Assembly: GCF_004369225.1 (NCBI RefSeq)
Contig: NZ_QFFZ01000002.1
Location: 62,001 to 126,000 of the forward strand
DNA: 64,000 bases
Direction: 5' to 3'
Origin: Pelotomaculum propionicicum
Lineage (GTDB): Bacteria; Bacillota; Desulfotomaculia; Desulfotomaculales; Pelotomaculaceae
The notes under the pieces: model-generated
What the model was told of the DNA's origin: nothing
The model's database searches: none
Seen by the model: only the letters and a program-made list of their open reading frames with translations
Shown: positions 43,559-52,549 of the stretch, in pieces
Layout: every line of letters begins with the position of its first letter
Position numbering within the stretch: the first letter of the stretch is position 1
Translations under genes and position numbers: made by a program

Positions 43559-44328
43559 TCACGCGCCCCCTCCATCATACGGGTTATGGCGTTGGCCATG
43601 GCAGCGGCGCCAAAACCGTTGTCGATATTTACCACGCTGACTCCTGAAGCGCAACTGTTAAGCATGGAGAGCAGCGCGGCCAGCCCGTTGAAGCTGGCTC
43701 CGTAACCGACACTGGTCGGCACGGCGATAACAGGCTGTTCGGCCAGCCCGCCCACAACACTGGCCAGGGCCCCCTCCATACCTGCCACCACAATAATGAC
43801 ATGAGCCCAGCGCATCTCATCCAGCTTATCCAGAAGCCGGTGAATACCCGCGACACCCACATCGTAAACTCTCCGCACCTCGTTGCCCATCACCTCTGCT
43901 GTAACGGCGGCCTCCTCAGCCACCGGCAGGTCGGCTGTCCCGGCGCTGACCACAAGGATTCTCCCCTTTTGAGCCGGCTGTTTGCCCCCGCCAATGACGA
44001 TAGTCCGGGCCAGTTCATTGTAAATAGCCTCCGGGTAGATTTCCCTTACTTTCAGAAAAGCTTCATCTGAAGCTCTTGTACCCAGGATCACCCTGTCCCC
44101 GCCGCCCAGCTTTTTAAAGATACCGGCAACCTGTTCCGCAGTTTTGCCCTGGCAGAAAACAACTTCCGGAAAGCCTTTGCGCAAAGCGCGGTGGTGGTCT
44201 ATAACCGCAAAGCCCAGGTCTTCATATGGTAAGTTCTTAAGCCTGTCCAGCGCTTCCGCCACATCAATTTTATGTTCCTTCACATTTTCCAGCAGCTTGC
44301 GCAGCTCATTTCTTTGCACCAGCGGCAA
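43555..44328 (-). CDS. larB: LarB: pyridinium-3,5-biscarboxylic acid mononucleotide synthase
   Basis: 257 residues from TTG 44328 (AGAAGGG before). The PurE-like core reads GRILVVSAGTADLPVAEEAA, then MEGALASVVGGLAEQPVIAV and PTSVGYGASFNGLAALLSML. LarB carboxylates nicotinic acid adenine dinucleotide, the first step of nickel-pincer cofactor synthesis. LarE (sulfur insertion) is not in the window. Confidence 0.93.
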   Translation of the reverse strand: MPLVQRNELRKLLENVKEHKIDVAEALDRLKNLPYEDLGFAVIDHHRALRKGFPEVVFCQGKTAEQVAGIFKKLGGGDRVILGTRASDEAFLKVREIYPEAIYNELARTIVIGGGKQPAQKGRILVVSAGTADLPVAEEAAVTAEVMGNEVRRVYDVGVAGIHRLLDKLDEMRWAHVIIVVAGMEGALASVVGGLAEQPVIAVPTSVGYGASFNGLAALLSMLNSCASGVSVVNIDNGFGAAAMANAITRMMEGARE

Positions 44329-44694
44329 ATCCCTTCTGACTTGACTTCTAACCTATATTATAAGGCCAAAAACCACACCGGCAAAATAAAAATCATCCTT
44401 CAACCGGCAGACCGGGACAAAGCATTCGCACAGCCCCCGCATGTTCATTTATGGAACATGCTGGAACCCCACAAAACCACATTCGACATCACCGGAGAAG
44501 AACTGGATCGGGTCCATAACTATTAAAAACCCCAGACTAACCCCACATAAAACCTTGCCCCCGCAAACACGGGGGCAAGGGCCTCTTTTTTTACACAATC
44601 TGCTGTGTTTGTAAGAACATGAAGAATGCGCTCTTTGGTATTTCGCAGTACGGAGTTGCTTTATGCCTGTCAGTAGTTGTCTATTAACACATTT
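44329..44694. other. intergenic region with a possible gene remnant
   Basis: A short plus-strand frame ending at TAA 44524 reads KIKIILQPADRDKAFAQPP, then NMLEPHKTTFDITGEELDRV. Its composition is protein-like, but it has no usable start, so it may be the tail of a lost gene. A terminator follows at 44553. Nothing else was recognised. Confidence 0.4.
44553..44592 (+). terminator. rho-independent terminator
   Basis: CCTTGCCCCC-(8 nt)-GGGGGCAAGG, a perfect 10-bp stem, followed by GCCTCTTTTTTT on the plus strand. There is no intact rightward gene just upstream, which supports a deleted gene there. It also lies past the stop of the leftward methyltransferase. Confidence 0.85.
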
Positions 44695-45705
44695 TTATTG
44701 TGCATTGTATGAAGCTTCTAATTCCCGGAGCATTAACTCTAATTGCTCAGGCTCTTTTGTATATGCATTTATTGAGGCTATGGCGTTTCTTGCGATTTCA
44801 ACTGACTTTATTTCCTTGTCAATTCCAATCACTTTCCTTCCCTCACTGATCGCTGCTACGGCAGTAGTTCCGCTACCAATAAAACAATCAAGCACAATAT
44901 CATCAGGATCAGTAAATAACTTTATTATTCTTCTTGGCAATTCAACAGGAAACTTTGAATCATGGTCGGAGTTACTACGAACAGATGCAATTTCCCACAC
45001 CCCCCTAGAACCCCAATTAACCCACTCTTGTTTTGTAAGCCGTGCTCTGTCAACCTTCGTGATTCCTGGTTTCCAAAAGATATATAGATATTCGAATTCA
45101 TCAACAGAGCGGTAAGATATTGTGTGCCACCTGGAGTTTTCCCAAGCAGCGTCTTTCACCCAAATACGGCGGTCATATAAATAGAATCCTGCACCGGTTG
45201 CAGCTTGCTCAATCAGTCCACCAACTAAATACACTCTTGTCTGAGACTGATACTTGCCTCCTCTAACATTATTACCGTTCAACCTCCTGTCAATTGTTTG
45301 CTCGCTGCACTTGAAATATTCAGCAAGCTTGTACCGGTTCCATTCAGGATGTTTTTTCATGACTTCTACAATTTCTTCTTTTGAAAGCGTGATTTTTCTC
45401 CGTGAAACGTTTTCTGCCATAATTTTTGGCATTGTTTCATCCTTAAAACATAGAATATCTGCTATATTAATTACTAAAAAGCCTCCAGGTTTAATAATCG
45501 GAAAATGATGTTTAATAACCTCTTTTAATAAATTTTCCCATCCCCTAAAGGTTAAATATTTTTCATATTCTTTTCCCACATAATATGGTGGGGACCATAC
45601 ACTCAGCGCAATTGATTCTCGAGCAATTTTTTTCAAAAGAAACCTGGCATCTCCATGATAAATATTATTAGGAGAAAGTGTCTTTGAAAACTCTATGACT
45701 GCCAT
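44695..45705 (-). CDS. type II DNA methyltransferase (N4-cytosine/N6-adenine, beta class)
   Basis: 336 residues. Catalytic motif IV is WSPPYYVGKEY near residue 38 and the SAM-binding motif I, DCFIGSGTTAVAA, is near the C-terminus, giving the beta-class order. SPPY in this form is usual for N4-cytosine enzymes. A central helix-turn-helix-like insert (NRYKLAEYFKCSEQTIDRRL) lies at ~120-140. It overlaps the restriction gene by 13 nt and protects the host from it. Confidence 0.88.
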   Translation of the reverse strand: MAVIEFSKTLSPNNIYHGDARFLLKKIARESIALSVWSPPYYVGKEYEKYLTFRGWENLLKEVIKHHFPIIKPGGFLVINIADILCFKDETMPKIMAENVSRRKITLSKEEIVEVMKKHPEWNRYKLAEYFKCSEQTIDRRLNGNNVRGGKYQSQTRVYLVGGLIEQAATGAGFYLYDRRIWVKDAAWENSRWHTISYRSVDEFEYLYIFWKPGITKVDRARLTKQEWVNWGSRGVWEIASVRSNSDHDSKFPVELPRRIIKLFTDPDDIVLDCFIGSGTTAVAAISEGRKVIGIDKEIKSVEIARNAIASINAYTKEPEQLELMLRELEASYNAQ

Positions 45706-46409
45706 AATCCTTTACACTCCTTAATATTTTCCTCGTATGTTAGCGTCTGAATACGCCAAGCAGATTTTTCTTTTAATTTACTAAAGCTCACCCTTACCCT
45801 AAAATCTTCGCCTCGTGATGGTGCATTTCTCCCAACCAACCATATTCCATCATCAAATGTTGGATTGTATGTATCTTGCAGGCGGCCATTTGGTATTGCA
45901 GCAATGGTAACTTCCTTTAAGTGGTGTACATTATTATCATCATCGTACATGAAGTGTATAAGACAGGTTGTTGTAAGGTAGTTCTTCCCTCCATATTCTG
46001 ATATTTCAGGAAGCAAACCTTTTTCGTTGATTTCATTACCCGATCTTCTTTGTCTTATCCACATTGAAGTTTGAGACATTTGAATAGTTGCAGACCGGTT
46101 TTCTTTTTCAGCCTTTGAATCTATAAACAGAGCCTGTCGAACCGTTCGTTCCGGCAATATAACATATCTGGCCTTCTTATAGTCAACGGTACCATACACT
46201 CGTTGCTGAACATTAAACCCAGATAATCTATCAAGCAATTCCCTTGTTATATCTTCTGCAATGTCCTTTACACTATCAGGTGATTTTAGAAAAATCTCGT
46301 GCGCTTCCATTCCAAAATCGTAAACAGCCTGAAATACCCATCTTAATGTGAGTTTTTCAATTTCCTCTATCTCGTCCAATGATAAATCCACAGGGTCTTT
46401 TTCGTTCAT
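45693..46409 (-). CDS. SfiI-family restriction endonuclease
   Basis: 238 residues. From memory of SfiI, several blocks align: LSLDEIEEIEKLTLRWVFQA, DIAEDITRELLDRL, YGTVDYKKARYVILPE, the catalytic-type FIDSKAEKENRSATIQMSQ, and GRLQDTYNP followed by APSRGEDFRVRVSFSKLKE. SfiI is a tetrameric type IIF enzyme that cuts GGCCNNNNNGGCC at two sites. This homologue's site is not known. The overlap with a methyltransferase gene supports a complete R-M unit. AGGAGA precedes the ATG. Confidence 0.82.
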   Translation of the reverse strand: MNEKDPVDLSLDEIEEIEKLTLRWVFQAVYDFGMEAHEIFLKSPDSVKDIAEDITRELLDRLSGFNVQQRVYGTVDYKKARYVILPERTVRQALFIDSKAEKENRSATIQMSQTSMWIRQRRSGNEINEKGLLPEISEYGGKNYLTTTCLIHFMYDDDNNVHHLKEVTIAAIPNGRLQDTYNPTFDDGIWLVGRNAPSRGEDFRVRVSFSKLKEKSAWRIQTLTYEENIKECKGLWQS

Positions 46410-46809
46410 CTTATTTCTCCTACCTTTCTACTCTTACGCCCAGCGATCGAAATAAGCTGTAGTGCTGACCTTCGTGTTGATTGCTTTGTTGGCTCTTAGT
46501 CATTCTGTGCTGGTTTAATGCTTCTATTTCTGTAAATCATTCTTTTTCCTGTTTAACATATAAGTATATATTCGCCGTCTTTACTTTTACTCGAAAGGAT
46601 AATTCCATACATTTAGTACAATTCCTGCCACAAATATGAATTTAATCTCAGAGCCTCTACACAGACAAACTCCAAGTCCTTAGATTATAGACCAATCCCT
46701 TCTGCAATCTACCTTAATCAAGCCTGAGAGAACATGTGCTTTGTCAATATTCTCTATATTTAATACAAGCAATTATTGTTCCTCAATGGAGCGAATCAGT
46801 CAATTGAGT
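46410..46809. other. 400-bp intergenic region
   Basis: AT-rich. No convincing reading frame, tRNA or hairpin was found. It probably carries the promoter of the leftward R-M genes near its left end. Confidence 0.5.
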
Positions 46810-47382
46810 TTATTTTATCCTTATTAACCGGTCTTCTGTCAGTATGGCATGCACAGGTATATCATGCGGCCCCGGGTAAACGTCAGACAGCACCTGAAAT
46901 TCATAGGCCAGGGCAGCGAATACTGTTCCCGGTCCGGTAAGGGGCAAAAACCGGTCATAAAACCCCCGGCCAAAGCCCAGCCGGTTTCCGGCGGTGTCAA
47001 AAGCCACCCCCGGCACTATGACCAGGTCGAGCGTCTCCGGGTTCAGCGGCCGCAAGGCCTGTGGCCCGGGCTCCGGAATACCCCACGCGCCTGGCTGCAG
47101 GTCGCCGGGGTAATTTAGAAGGAGCGACGGTATCAGCTGGTTTGCGGCAGTATCGGTAACGGGTACTGCTACTTTTTTGCCGGCTGCCAGGCTCTTAACA
47201 ACTATTTCATCGGTACGCGCCTCATTGCGAAAATCCAGGTAGATCATCATGCTGCGAGAGCGCCGGTATTCTTCCAAATCCAGCAGCCTGGCGGCGATTC
47301 TTCGGCTTTTTTCGGCCACCTGCGCGGGTGTTAAGCCGTTTCTCATCTGCAAAATCTGTTTCCTCAACCGGCTTTTCGGCAA
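46810..47382 (-). CDS. 5-formyltetrahydrofolate cyclo-ligase
   Basis: 190 residues from TTG 47382 (GGGGGT before). Typical blocks are KSRLRKQILQMRNGLTPAQV, LDLVIVPGVAFDTAGNRLGF and GRGFYDRFL. The enzyme turns 5-formyl-THF into 5,10-methenyl-THF with ATP, feeding one-carbon metabolism. Confidence 0.92.
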   Translation of the reverse strand: MPKSRLRKQILQMRNGLTPAQVAEKSRRIAARLLDLEEYRRSRSMMIYLDFRNEARTDEIVVKSLAAGKKVAVPVTDTAANQLIPSLLLNYPGDLQPGAWGIPEPGPQALRPLNPETLDLVIVPGVAFDTAGNRLGFGRGFYDRFLPLTGPGTVFAALAYEFQVLSDVYPGPHDIPVHAILTEDRLIRIK

Positions 47383-47544
47383 GTAAATACCCCCATCTTA
47401 TCAACCATCATTTTCATTTTAACACTCTGGAGATGACTGCAGGGCTCAAATATTTTTACTTTTGTTTCCATAATATGAATGACCGCTTTTCCATGTAAGC
47501 GGTCACCCATAATAAAACATATCGCCTGAAAATCATTTTATTAC

Positions 47545-47976
47545 TTATAACTTGTAAACCTCATTGCCGCTTAGAATGCGGGTGCCGCTTTCCTGCAGGA
47601 CTTTGACCGCCTCGTCAAGCCGCTCCACCCTGAAAACAACAAGGGCGGCGCCGGCTGATTTCTGCAGAAAAGCGTAGAGGTACTCAATGTTCATGCCCGC
47701 CCGGTCCAACAACTGAAGGACTTCAGCCAGCCCCCCCGGTTTGTCGGCCACTTCCACCGCGATTACATCGGTTGCGCTTACCGTAAACCCTGAATTCTTT
47801 AAGATTTGGTACGCTTTCTCCGGATCGTTTACAATCAGCCTTAATATGCCAAAATCAGTTGTGTCGGCGATTGACAGCGCCCGGATGTTGATGCCGTTTT
47901 CTCCGAGCGTCCTGGTCACCTGGGCCAGGCGGCCAGACTTGTTTTCCAAGAAAACAGAAATCTGCTTAACCTTCAT
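47545..47976 (-). CDS. tandem ACT-domain protein
   Basis: 143 residues from ATG 47976 (ACAGGGGGGG before). The two ACT domains are [20 protein letters not shown] to ~68 and [20 protein letters not shown] to the end. Proteins of this layout bind amino acids and often act as regulators; here no paired enzyme gene is adjacent. A longer upstream frame lacks a site. Confidence 0.88.
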   Translation of the reverse strand: MKVKQISVFLENKSGRLAQVTRTLGENGINIRALSIADTTDFGILRLIVNDPEKAYQILKNSGFTVSATDVIAVEVADKPGGLAEVLQLLDRAGMNIEYLYAFLQKSAGAALVVFRVERLDEAVKVLQESGTRILSGNEVYKL

Positions 47977-48118
47977 ATTTACGCCCCCCCTGTAAGGTAG
48001 ATTCGCACATCCCGGCCAGTTTGGCCAGACGCCTGCGTTCCCACAGTTAAAGATAATATTCAACAGCGCCGTGCCGGTTCCCTGCAAATTCTGCTTTGAA
48101 AATTAACTAATAAATGGC

Positions 48119-49492
48119 TCACAGCAATTCAAATCTGATCCCGAACTTCTGCTCCAGATCAACATAGGAACGCCCGGTCAGGTCCCTGCCCCTGCGGTCA
48201 AAGGCCGGTTCCGGCAGCAGCGCCACAGGCGGGAGACGTCCCGGCTTGTCTCTAAGATATTCTGTCAGGGCTGTTTCGAAATCAGCCACCGTAAGCAAGC
48301 CGGCTGCTCCAATTGAACCACCAAAGAAACGGCTTTTCACAGTCAAGACTTCTATTTCCGCTTCTCCCTCTAAAAATTGCATCAATCCGCTATTTATGAC
48401 CGCACTGCCCAGTTCAGAAGCAAGCGCCAGCGCCCGCTTGGCTCCGTTTCGTCTTAGGGCCAGCGCCATGTCAGTAACCAATACCGGGTCCAGGTCGTAA
48501 TCCATCACCAGCCCGGACCTTTCCAGCGGCTCTTTTTTGACCTGAAGGGGAACCAACCCTTCCTCTCTCGCGACAATGATTTCCGGTGAAGCGGCCTTGA
48601 ATACCTGTCTAAAAGCCTGAACCCTGGTCCGGGCCGGAACATTGTTTACCGAATGAATAACATCTCCGCGGCGAATTCCTGCCGCTGCCGCGGGGGTCCC
48701 TTTAATCACACCTCCAACCACCGGCTTCAGGTCATAAACCAGGGGGGGTTCACAGGTAAGCGGGACACCGGCCCTGTGCCGCAGACCTGCTGCAAAATCA
48801 TTAAGCTCTTCCCGCAGGGCCGGCTTGAAACGGAGTGCGGGCGCCGCTAAACGGGTAAACCCCGGTAGGAGCAGGCGAATTGTCTCAGCTCCGCACTGCT
48901 CAAGGTACCCGATAGTCTCTTCCAGGTCAGACCACCCCACCAGGTGGGGCATAGCCACAATGCTGCCGTTAAAAGGCAGCCCGTAACTTTTCAGCAGGCG
49001 TGTGTTTCGCAACGCGCGGCCAGGGCAGGCGTCCCCCATCAGGGTGTACCTGCTTTTCTCCACTGCGCTGTTCAGTGACAGGTTGACAGTCACACGGCCA
49101 AGGCGGCATAAGAAGTCTGTCATACTTTCATCCAGCAGTATGCCGTTGGTGGTAATCTGGACGGCTGTATGGGGCAGGGCGGCACGGACCGCAGATAAAA
49201 CCTCCCTGATAAAGGGATTGGTTAAAGGCTCACCTTCGATAATTCTTGTTGCCGACTCGCCTATTATCACCGGCCTCGCCGGGTCCAAAAAAGACACTAC
49301 CTGCCTGACCTCATCCGGGGTACAGGCAGCAATGCGGTATGAAAGAACACCCGGCGGATTCTGTTTGTGTGAACAGAACACGCAGCTTATATTACAGATG
49401 GAAGTAACCGGCAGTATGTTCGCTTCCGCCGCCCCGTTTAAGGAAAATACTTCAGTATATGAGAGATTTTTCTTCCCGGAAATTTCACCCAC
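48119..49492 (-). CDS. radical SAM / PDZ / DUF512 protein
   Basis: About 457 residues from GTG 49492 (AAGGG 8 nt before; the frame is open to ATG 49537). The radical-SAM cluster motif CNISCVFC is at ~35, with QITTNGILLDESM and NLSLNSAVEKSRYTLMGD following. A PDZ-like segment (IKGTPAAAAGIRRGDVIHSV) lies at ~265-310. The C-terminal part resembles DUF512 (SRFFGGSIGAAGLLTVADFE). DUF512 proteins normally have PDZ first; here PDZ sits between the two enzymatic parts. The reaction is unknown. Confidence 0.8.
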   Translation of the reverse strand: MGEISGKKNLSYTEVFSLNGAAEANILPVTSICNISCVFCSHKQNPPGVLSYRIAACTPDEVRQVVSFLDPARPVIIGESATRIIEGEPLTNPFIREVLSAVRAALPHTAVQITTNGILLDESMTDFLCRLGRVTVNLSLNSAVEKSRYTLMGDACPGRALRNTRLLKSYGLPFNGSIVAMPHLVGWSDLEETIGYLEQCGAETIRLLLPGFTRLAAPALRFKPALREELNDFAAGLRHRAGVPLTCEPPLVYDLKPVVGGVIKGTPAAAAGIRRGDVIHSVNNVPARTRVQAFRQVFKAASPEIIVAREEGLVPLQVKKEPLERSGLVMDYDLDPVLVTDMALALRRNGAKRALALASELGSAVINSGLMQFLEGEAEIEVLTVKSRFFGGSIGAAGLLTVADFETALTEYLRDKPGRLPPVALLPEPAFDRRGRDLTGRSYVDLEQKFGIRFELL

Positions 49493-49604
49493 AGAGAAAT
49501 CCCTTATTCCGCAAGTTATTAACAGACTTATACACATTATCCACAGAAATAATCATCCACAGAACTCCTGTTTCCGGGACACAAGTCATATATTACCCGG
49601 GACA

Positions 49605-50645
49605 TTAGTCGCTGATTTTCTTAAAATTACCTTCATATCTTTCCTCACCCAGTTTTAAATCCGGCACTGCATTAAGAGTCAAGGGGGCGAATGCGCCCCG
49701 CAGGTATTTATAGTATGCGGCGCAGGCGATCATGGCCGCGTTATCGGTACAAAGGACCGGCGCGGGAATGACCACCCGGATCGATTCCTGCCCGGCTGAC
49801 TCTGTCAGGGCGGCCCGCAGTCCGGAATTGGAGGCTACCCCGCCGGCGAGCAGGATGGTGGAAACCCCGGTTTCTTTCGCGGCGGCCAGGGTTTTTTCGG
49901 TCAGGACATCTGAAACCGCTTGCTGGAAACCGGCCGCCAGGTCGGCTTTGTTCACTTCCTCACCCCGCTGTGCGGCACGGTGCAAATAATTTATTACAGC
50001 TGACTTCAGCCCGCTGAAACTGAAATCCAGGCTGCCTTTTTCCAGATAGGCCCTGGGCAGGCTGATCGCCGACGCATCCCCGCCCGCGGCCAGCCGGTCG
50101 ATCAGCGGCCCGCCGGGGTAGCCGAGGCCTAAAGTCCGGGCCACCTTGTCAAACGCCTCACCCGCGGCGTCGTCCCTGGTCCTGCCCACCACCCGGTAAC
50201 GGCCGTGCTTCTCTACCAGCACCAGGTCGGTGTGCCCGCCGGAAACCACCAGGCAGAGCAGGGGGAAGGCCAGTCCTGGCTCTGCCAGAAAATTGGCGTA
50301 AATATGGCCTTCCAGGTGGTTTACCCCCAGCAGGGGCAGGTCCAGCCCGTAAGCAAAAGCCTTGGCCGCGGCGACTCCTACCAGCAGCGCCCCAACCAGC
50401 CCGGGGCCATAGGTTACCGCCACCGCGTCCAGATCTTTAAACCCCAGCCCGGCTGCCGCCAGCGCCTCCTCCACCACCCGGTTCAGCAGTTCCAGGTGCT
50501 TGCGGGAAGCCACCTCCGGCACCACACCGCCAAATTTGCGGTGCACATCAACCTGAGAAGATATTATATTCGATAGTATTTGCGAACCATCGGCCACCAC
50601 CGCCGCCGAGGTTTCGTCACAGGAAGTCTCCAGAGCCAGGATCAC
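49605..50645 (-). CDS. tsaD: tRNA N6-adenosine threonylcarbamoyltransferase TsaD
   Basis: About 346 residues. GTG 50645, giving the family-typical ILALETSCDETSAAVV start, is chosen; two upstream GTGs (50654, 50666) are possible. Metal ligands are in GVNHLEGHIYAN, and LLAGGVASNSGLRAAL and CTDNAAMIA are conserved. TsaD transfers the threonylcarbamoyl group to A37 of ANN-decoding tRNAs. TsaB, TsaE and RimI are not adjacent. Confidence 0.95.
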   Translation of the reverse strand: MILALETSCDETSAAVVADGSQILSNIISSQVDVHRKFGGVVPEVASRKHLELLNRVVEEALAAAGLGFKDLDAVAVTYGPGLVGALLVGVAAAKAFAYGLDLPLLGVNHLEGHIYANFLAEPGLAFPLLCLVVSGGHTDLVLVEKHGRYRVVGRTRDDAAGEAFDKVARTLGLGYPGGPLIDRLAAGGDASAISLPRAYLEKGSLDFSFSGLKSAVINYLHRAAQRGEEVNKADLAAGFQQAVSDVLTEKTLAAAKETGVSTILLAGGVASNSGLRAALTESAGQESIRVVIPAPVLCTDNAAMIACAAYYKYLRGAFAPLTLNAVPDLKLGEERYEGNFKKISD

Positions 50646-50874
50646 AACACTCACTAAAGCCAGCACCGCCTAAATTCTTTATTATATAAATTATTCCACT
50701 TTATTTTTCTGTATTATAACACAAAAACGTTCGATTATTACTCCGGCACTACTGAGCAAAGCGGCTGATGCAAAAAACTATACACGCCAGATTACTCGGG
50801 TGATCCAAAAAAAGTATAGAAAGGTGTTCGTGGGGAAAACTATTTTAAAATAATGAAGAGGGGTGTCATGCATA

Positions 50875-51126
50875 ATGAACACGCTCAATATCAGCTGGGA
50901 CAGCTGGAAGAGAACCCTGGGCCAGGCTGTGGAATACGCTGAAGAAATGGGGATTACCAAGGAGCATCTTAATTCAATGGCCTACCAGTTGGGCGATATA
51001 CTGGCCAGCAGCGTCCCACCCGCCAACCCGGAACAAAAGGCGGTCAAAGAGCTCTGGGAAGTGGCCGACACCGAAGAAAGACAGGTGCTCACCAACCTGA
51101 TGACCAAACTGGCCAGTAAAAAATAA
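50875..51126 (+). CDS. DUF3243-family protein
   Basis: 83 residues from ATG 50875 (AGAGGGG before). SWDSWKRTLGQAVEYAEEMG, then LGDILASSVPPANPEQKAVK and ELWEVADTEERQVL, is the DUF3243 pattern found in many spore-forming Firmicutes. The function is not known. Confidence 0.85.
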   Translation: MNTLNISWDSWKRTLGQAVEYAEEMGITKEHLNSMAYQLGDILASSVPPANPEQKAVKELWEVADTEERQVLTNLMTKLASKK

Positions 51127-51191
51127 AGGTAAAGCCATACGGAAAACAGTAAATAACAAACCTGAAACATACTTCATACTTTTGGTAATTT

Positions 51192-51228
51192 GTAAAACCT
51201 CTTAATTCTGAAAGGGGTTTTACTTTTC
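51192..51228 (+). terminator. rho-independent terminator after the DUF3243 gene
   Basis: GTAAAACC (51192-51199) pairs with GGTTTTAC (51216-51223), followed by TTTTCTA. It lies 66 nt past the stop codon. Confidence 0.7.
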
Positions 51229-51349
51229 TAGCAACTTACTTTCCACCATGCAAAAATAACAGCAATGATAATATGTTAATGCTTAACACAGAAAAAACGA
51301 TAGACAATAGAATTTATTTTTTGGTATAATTTACCCTGGAATTGTTTTT

Positions 51350-51429
51350 GCCCTTTTCTAGAAAGGGCCAAGGCAACAAAATAGAGGCGAAAAAAGCAAG
51401 CCCGGGAACCGGCCATTCCCGGACTTGCC
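51350..51429. repeat. two adjacent inverted repeats at the island's edge
   Basis: The near-palindrome GCCCTTTTCTAGAAAGGGC (51350-51368) is followed by a longer hairpin in which CAAG plus CCCGGGAA pairs with TTCCCGG plus CTTG (about 51397-51428). They may be terminators, protein sites or the trace of an insertion edge. Confidence 0.5.
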
Positions 51430-51532
51430 GCTGAAATCAGCTCATGTTTTGTACAAACACGAGATACCGCGAACAGCACTCAATATTTGATGATTGCGGC
51501 TGGTGGACGCCTTGCCTCGGAAAGGAGAAGCT

Positions 51533-51850
51533 ATGGCGCATCAAGTAAATCGCACGCTTCTGAACGAGCCTTTTGACCAGTTGATTGTATTGTATGTATG
51601 GAGCAAGGCCACCATCATCCCCAAACACGACCAAAACGAGATCAGGAAAGACCGTTGCGGCGCGTGGATTAAATTTGCGGATTACGGCAACGTCAACTCT
51701 GAATACGGTTGGGAAATAGACCATGAGAAGCCGGTGGCCAAGGGCGGAACAGATGACTTAAAGAACCTTCAGCCGCTGCACTGGCGCAACAACCGGGGCA
51801 AGGGCGACAACTGGCCGGACTGGACGTGTTCTTATAAATCCAGCAAATAA
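51533..51850 (+). CDS. HNH endonuclease
   Basis: 105 residues from ATG 51533 (AAGGAGAAG before). The HNH motif is GWEIDHEKPVAKGGTDDLKN, then LQPLHWRNNRGKGD, with Asp-His, Asn and Asn in place. No DNA-binding or other domain is attached. It lies upstream of a type I R-M operon, 94 nt from the half-HsdS gene, and may be an accessory nuclease of the island or an independent gene. Confidence 0.85.
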   Translation: MAHQVNRTLLNEPFDQLIVLYVWSKATIIPKHDQNEIRKDRCGAWIKFADYGNVNSEYGWEIDHEKPVAKGGTDDLKNLQPLHWRNNRGKGDNWPDWTCSYKSSK

Positions 51851-51943
51851 CACCGGTATGTGGTAAGGCTTTTGTTGAATGTTGACCTCAGACAACCTTT
51901 GTATAGTTGTTCTCCCGGAAACCGGTCGGAAGGGAGTGAAGAA

Positions 51944-52549
51944 ATGAAGGTGTTAAGAAATGTGAAGCTTGGAAAAATCGCCGCTATATTTAATGGGCTG
52001 CCCGATACCAGGCAACACGGACTTGTGTACAAGACAAGTTTTATAACATATAATTTTATTCAGCCAAACCATTTGGGAATTTACAACGATATAAACAGCC
52101 CTTCGGAAATAAAACGGCAAACTCCTGTTAGCGAGTGCTATTTTATCCGGAAAAACGACATTATACTTAAACGGCTGAATCCGGACGCAGCGACGCTGGT
52201 GAGTGAAGACGCGCCGAATACAACCTTCTCAAACAACCTTATTGTTATTCGCGTGTTCAAAGAACATTTCCCGGCTTATATAGCCTGCCTGCTGGAAAAC
52301 CAGGGCATTGCCCGGCTGAACAACAATATTGTCGGTGCGGTCGCAACTGTCAAGTCTATCTCCGTACAGTCGTTGGCGGCGTTGGACATACCCGCCGTAG
52401 AATACGCAAAACAGCTGGCGCTTGGCCGGATGTGGCTGCTGCACAAGCAAAGGAAACGGCTGTTGAGCGATCTGATGACAGAAGATCAAAGGCTTATGGC
52501 GGCAGCAATAAAAAACGTCACGGCAGGCGCCGGGGAGGGTGAAAGATGA
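51944..52549 (+). CDS. half-length HsdS-like specificity protein
   Basis: 201 residues from ATG 51944 (GGGAGTGAAG before; the longer frame lacks a site). VKLGKIAAIFNGLPDTRQ opens one target-recognition domain, and SLAALDIPAVEYAKQLALGR with a helical arm follows, as in one TRD of type I HsdS. It precedes hsdM and overlaps it by 4 nt. A full HsdS with two TRDs is encoded downstream, so this half protein might dimerise to give a second specificity. Confidence 0.7.
   Translation: MKVLRNVKLGKIAAIFNGLPDTRQHGLVYKTSFITYNFIQPNHLGIYNDINSPSEIKRQTPVSECYFIRKNDIILKRLNPDAATLVSEDAPNTTFSNNLIVIRVFKEHFPAYIACLLENQGIARLNNNIVGAVATVKSISVQSLAALDIPAVEYAKQLALGRMWLLHKQRKRLLSDLMTEDQRLMAAAIKNVTAGAGEGER

Larger units (their letters stand above)
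51127..51532. other. intergenic region with three hairpins
   Basis: About 400 bp with no reading frame. It holds a terminator (51192-51228) and two further inverted repeats (51350-51429), so it separates the housekeeping genes from the defence island that starts with the HNH gene. Confidence 0.6.

Noticed and set aside
44272-44526. 84-residue plus-strand frame upstream of larB
   Set aside because: Its first half is the antisense of larB and there is no ribosome-binding site. Only the tail looks protein-like, so it is kept as a possible remnant, not a gene.
49537-49545. Perfect DnaA box (TTATCCACA) with a near copy nearby, upstream of the radical-SAM gene
   Set aside because: A single box plus one weak match, without an AT-rich unwinding region or dnaA/dnaN neighbours, is not enough for an origin.
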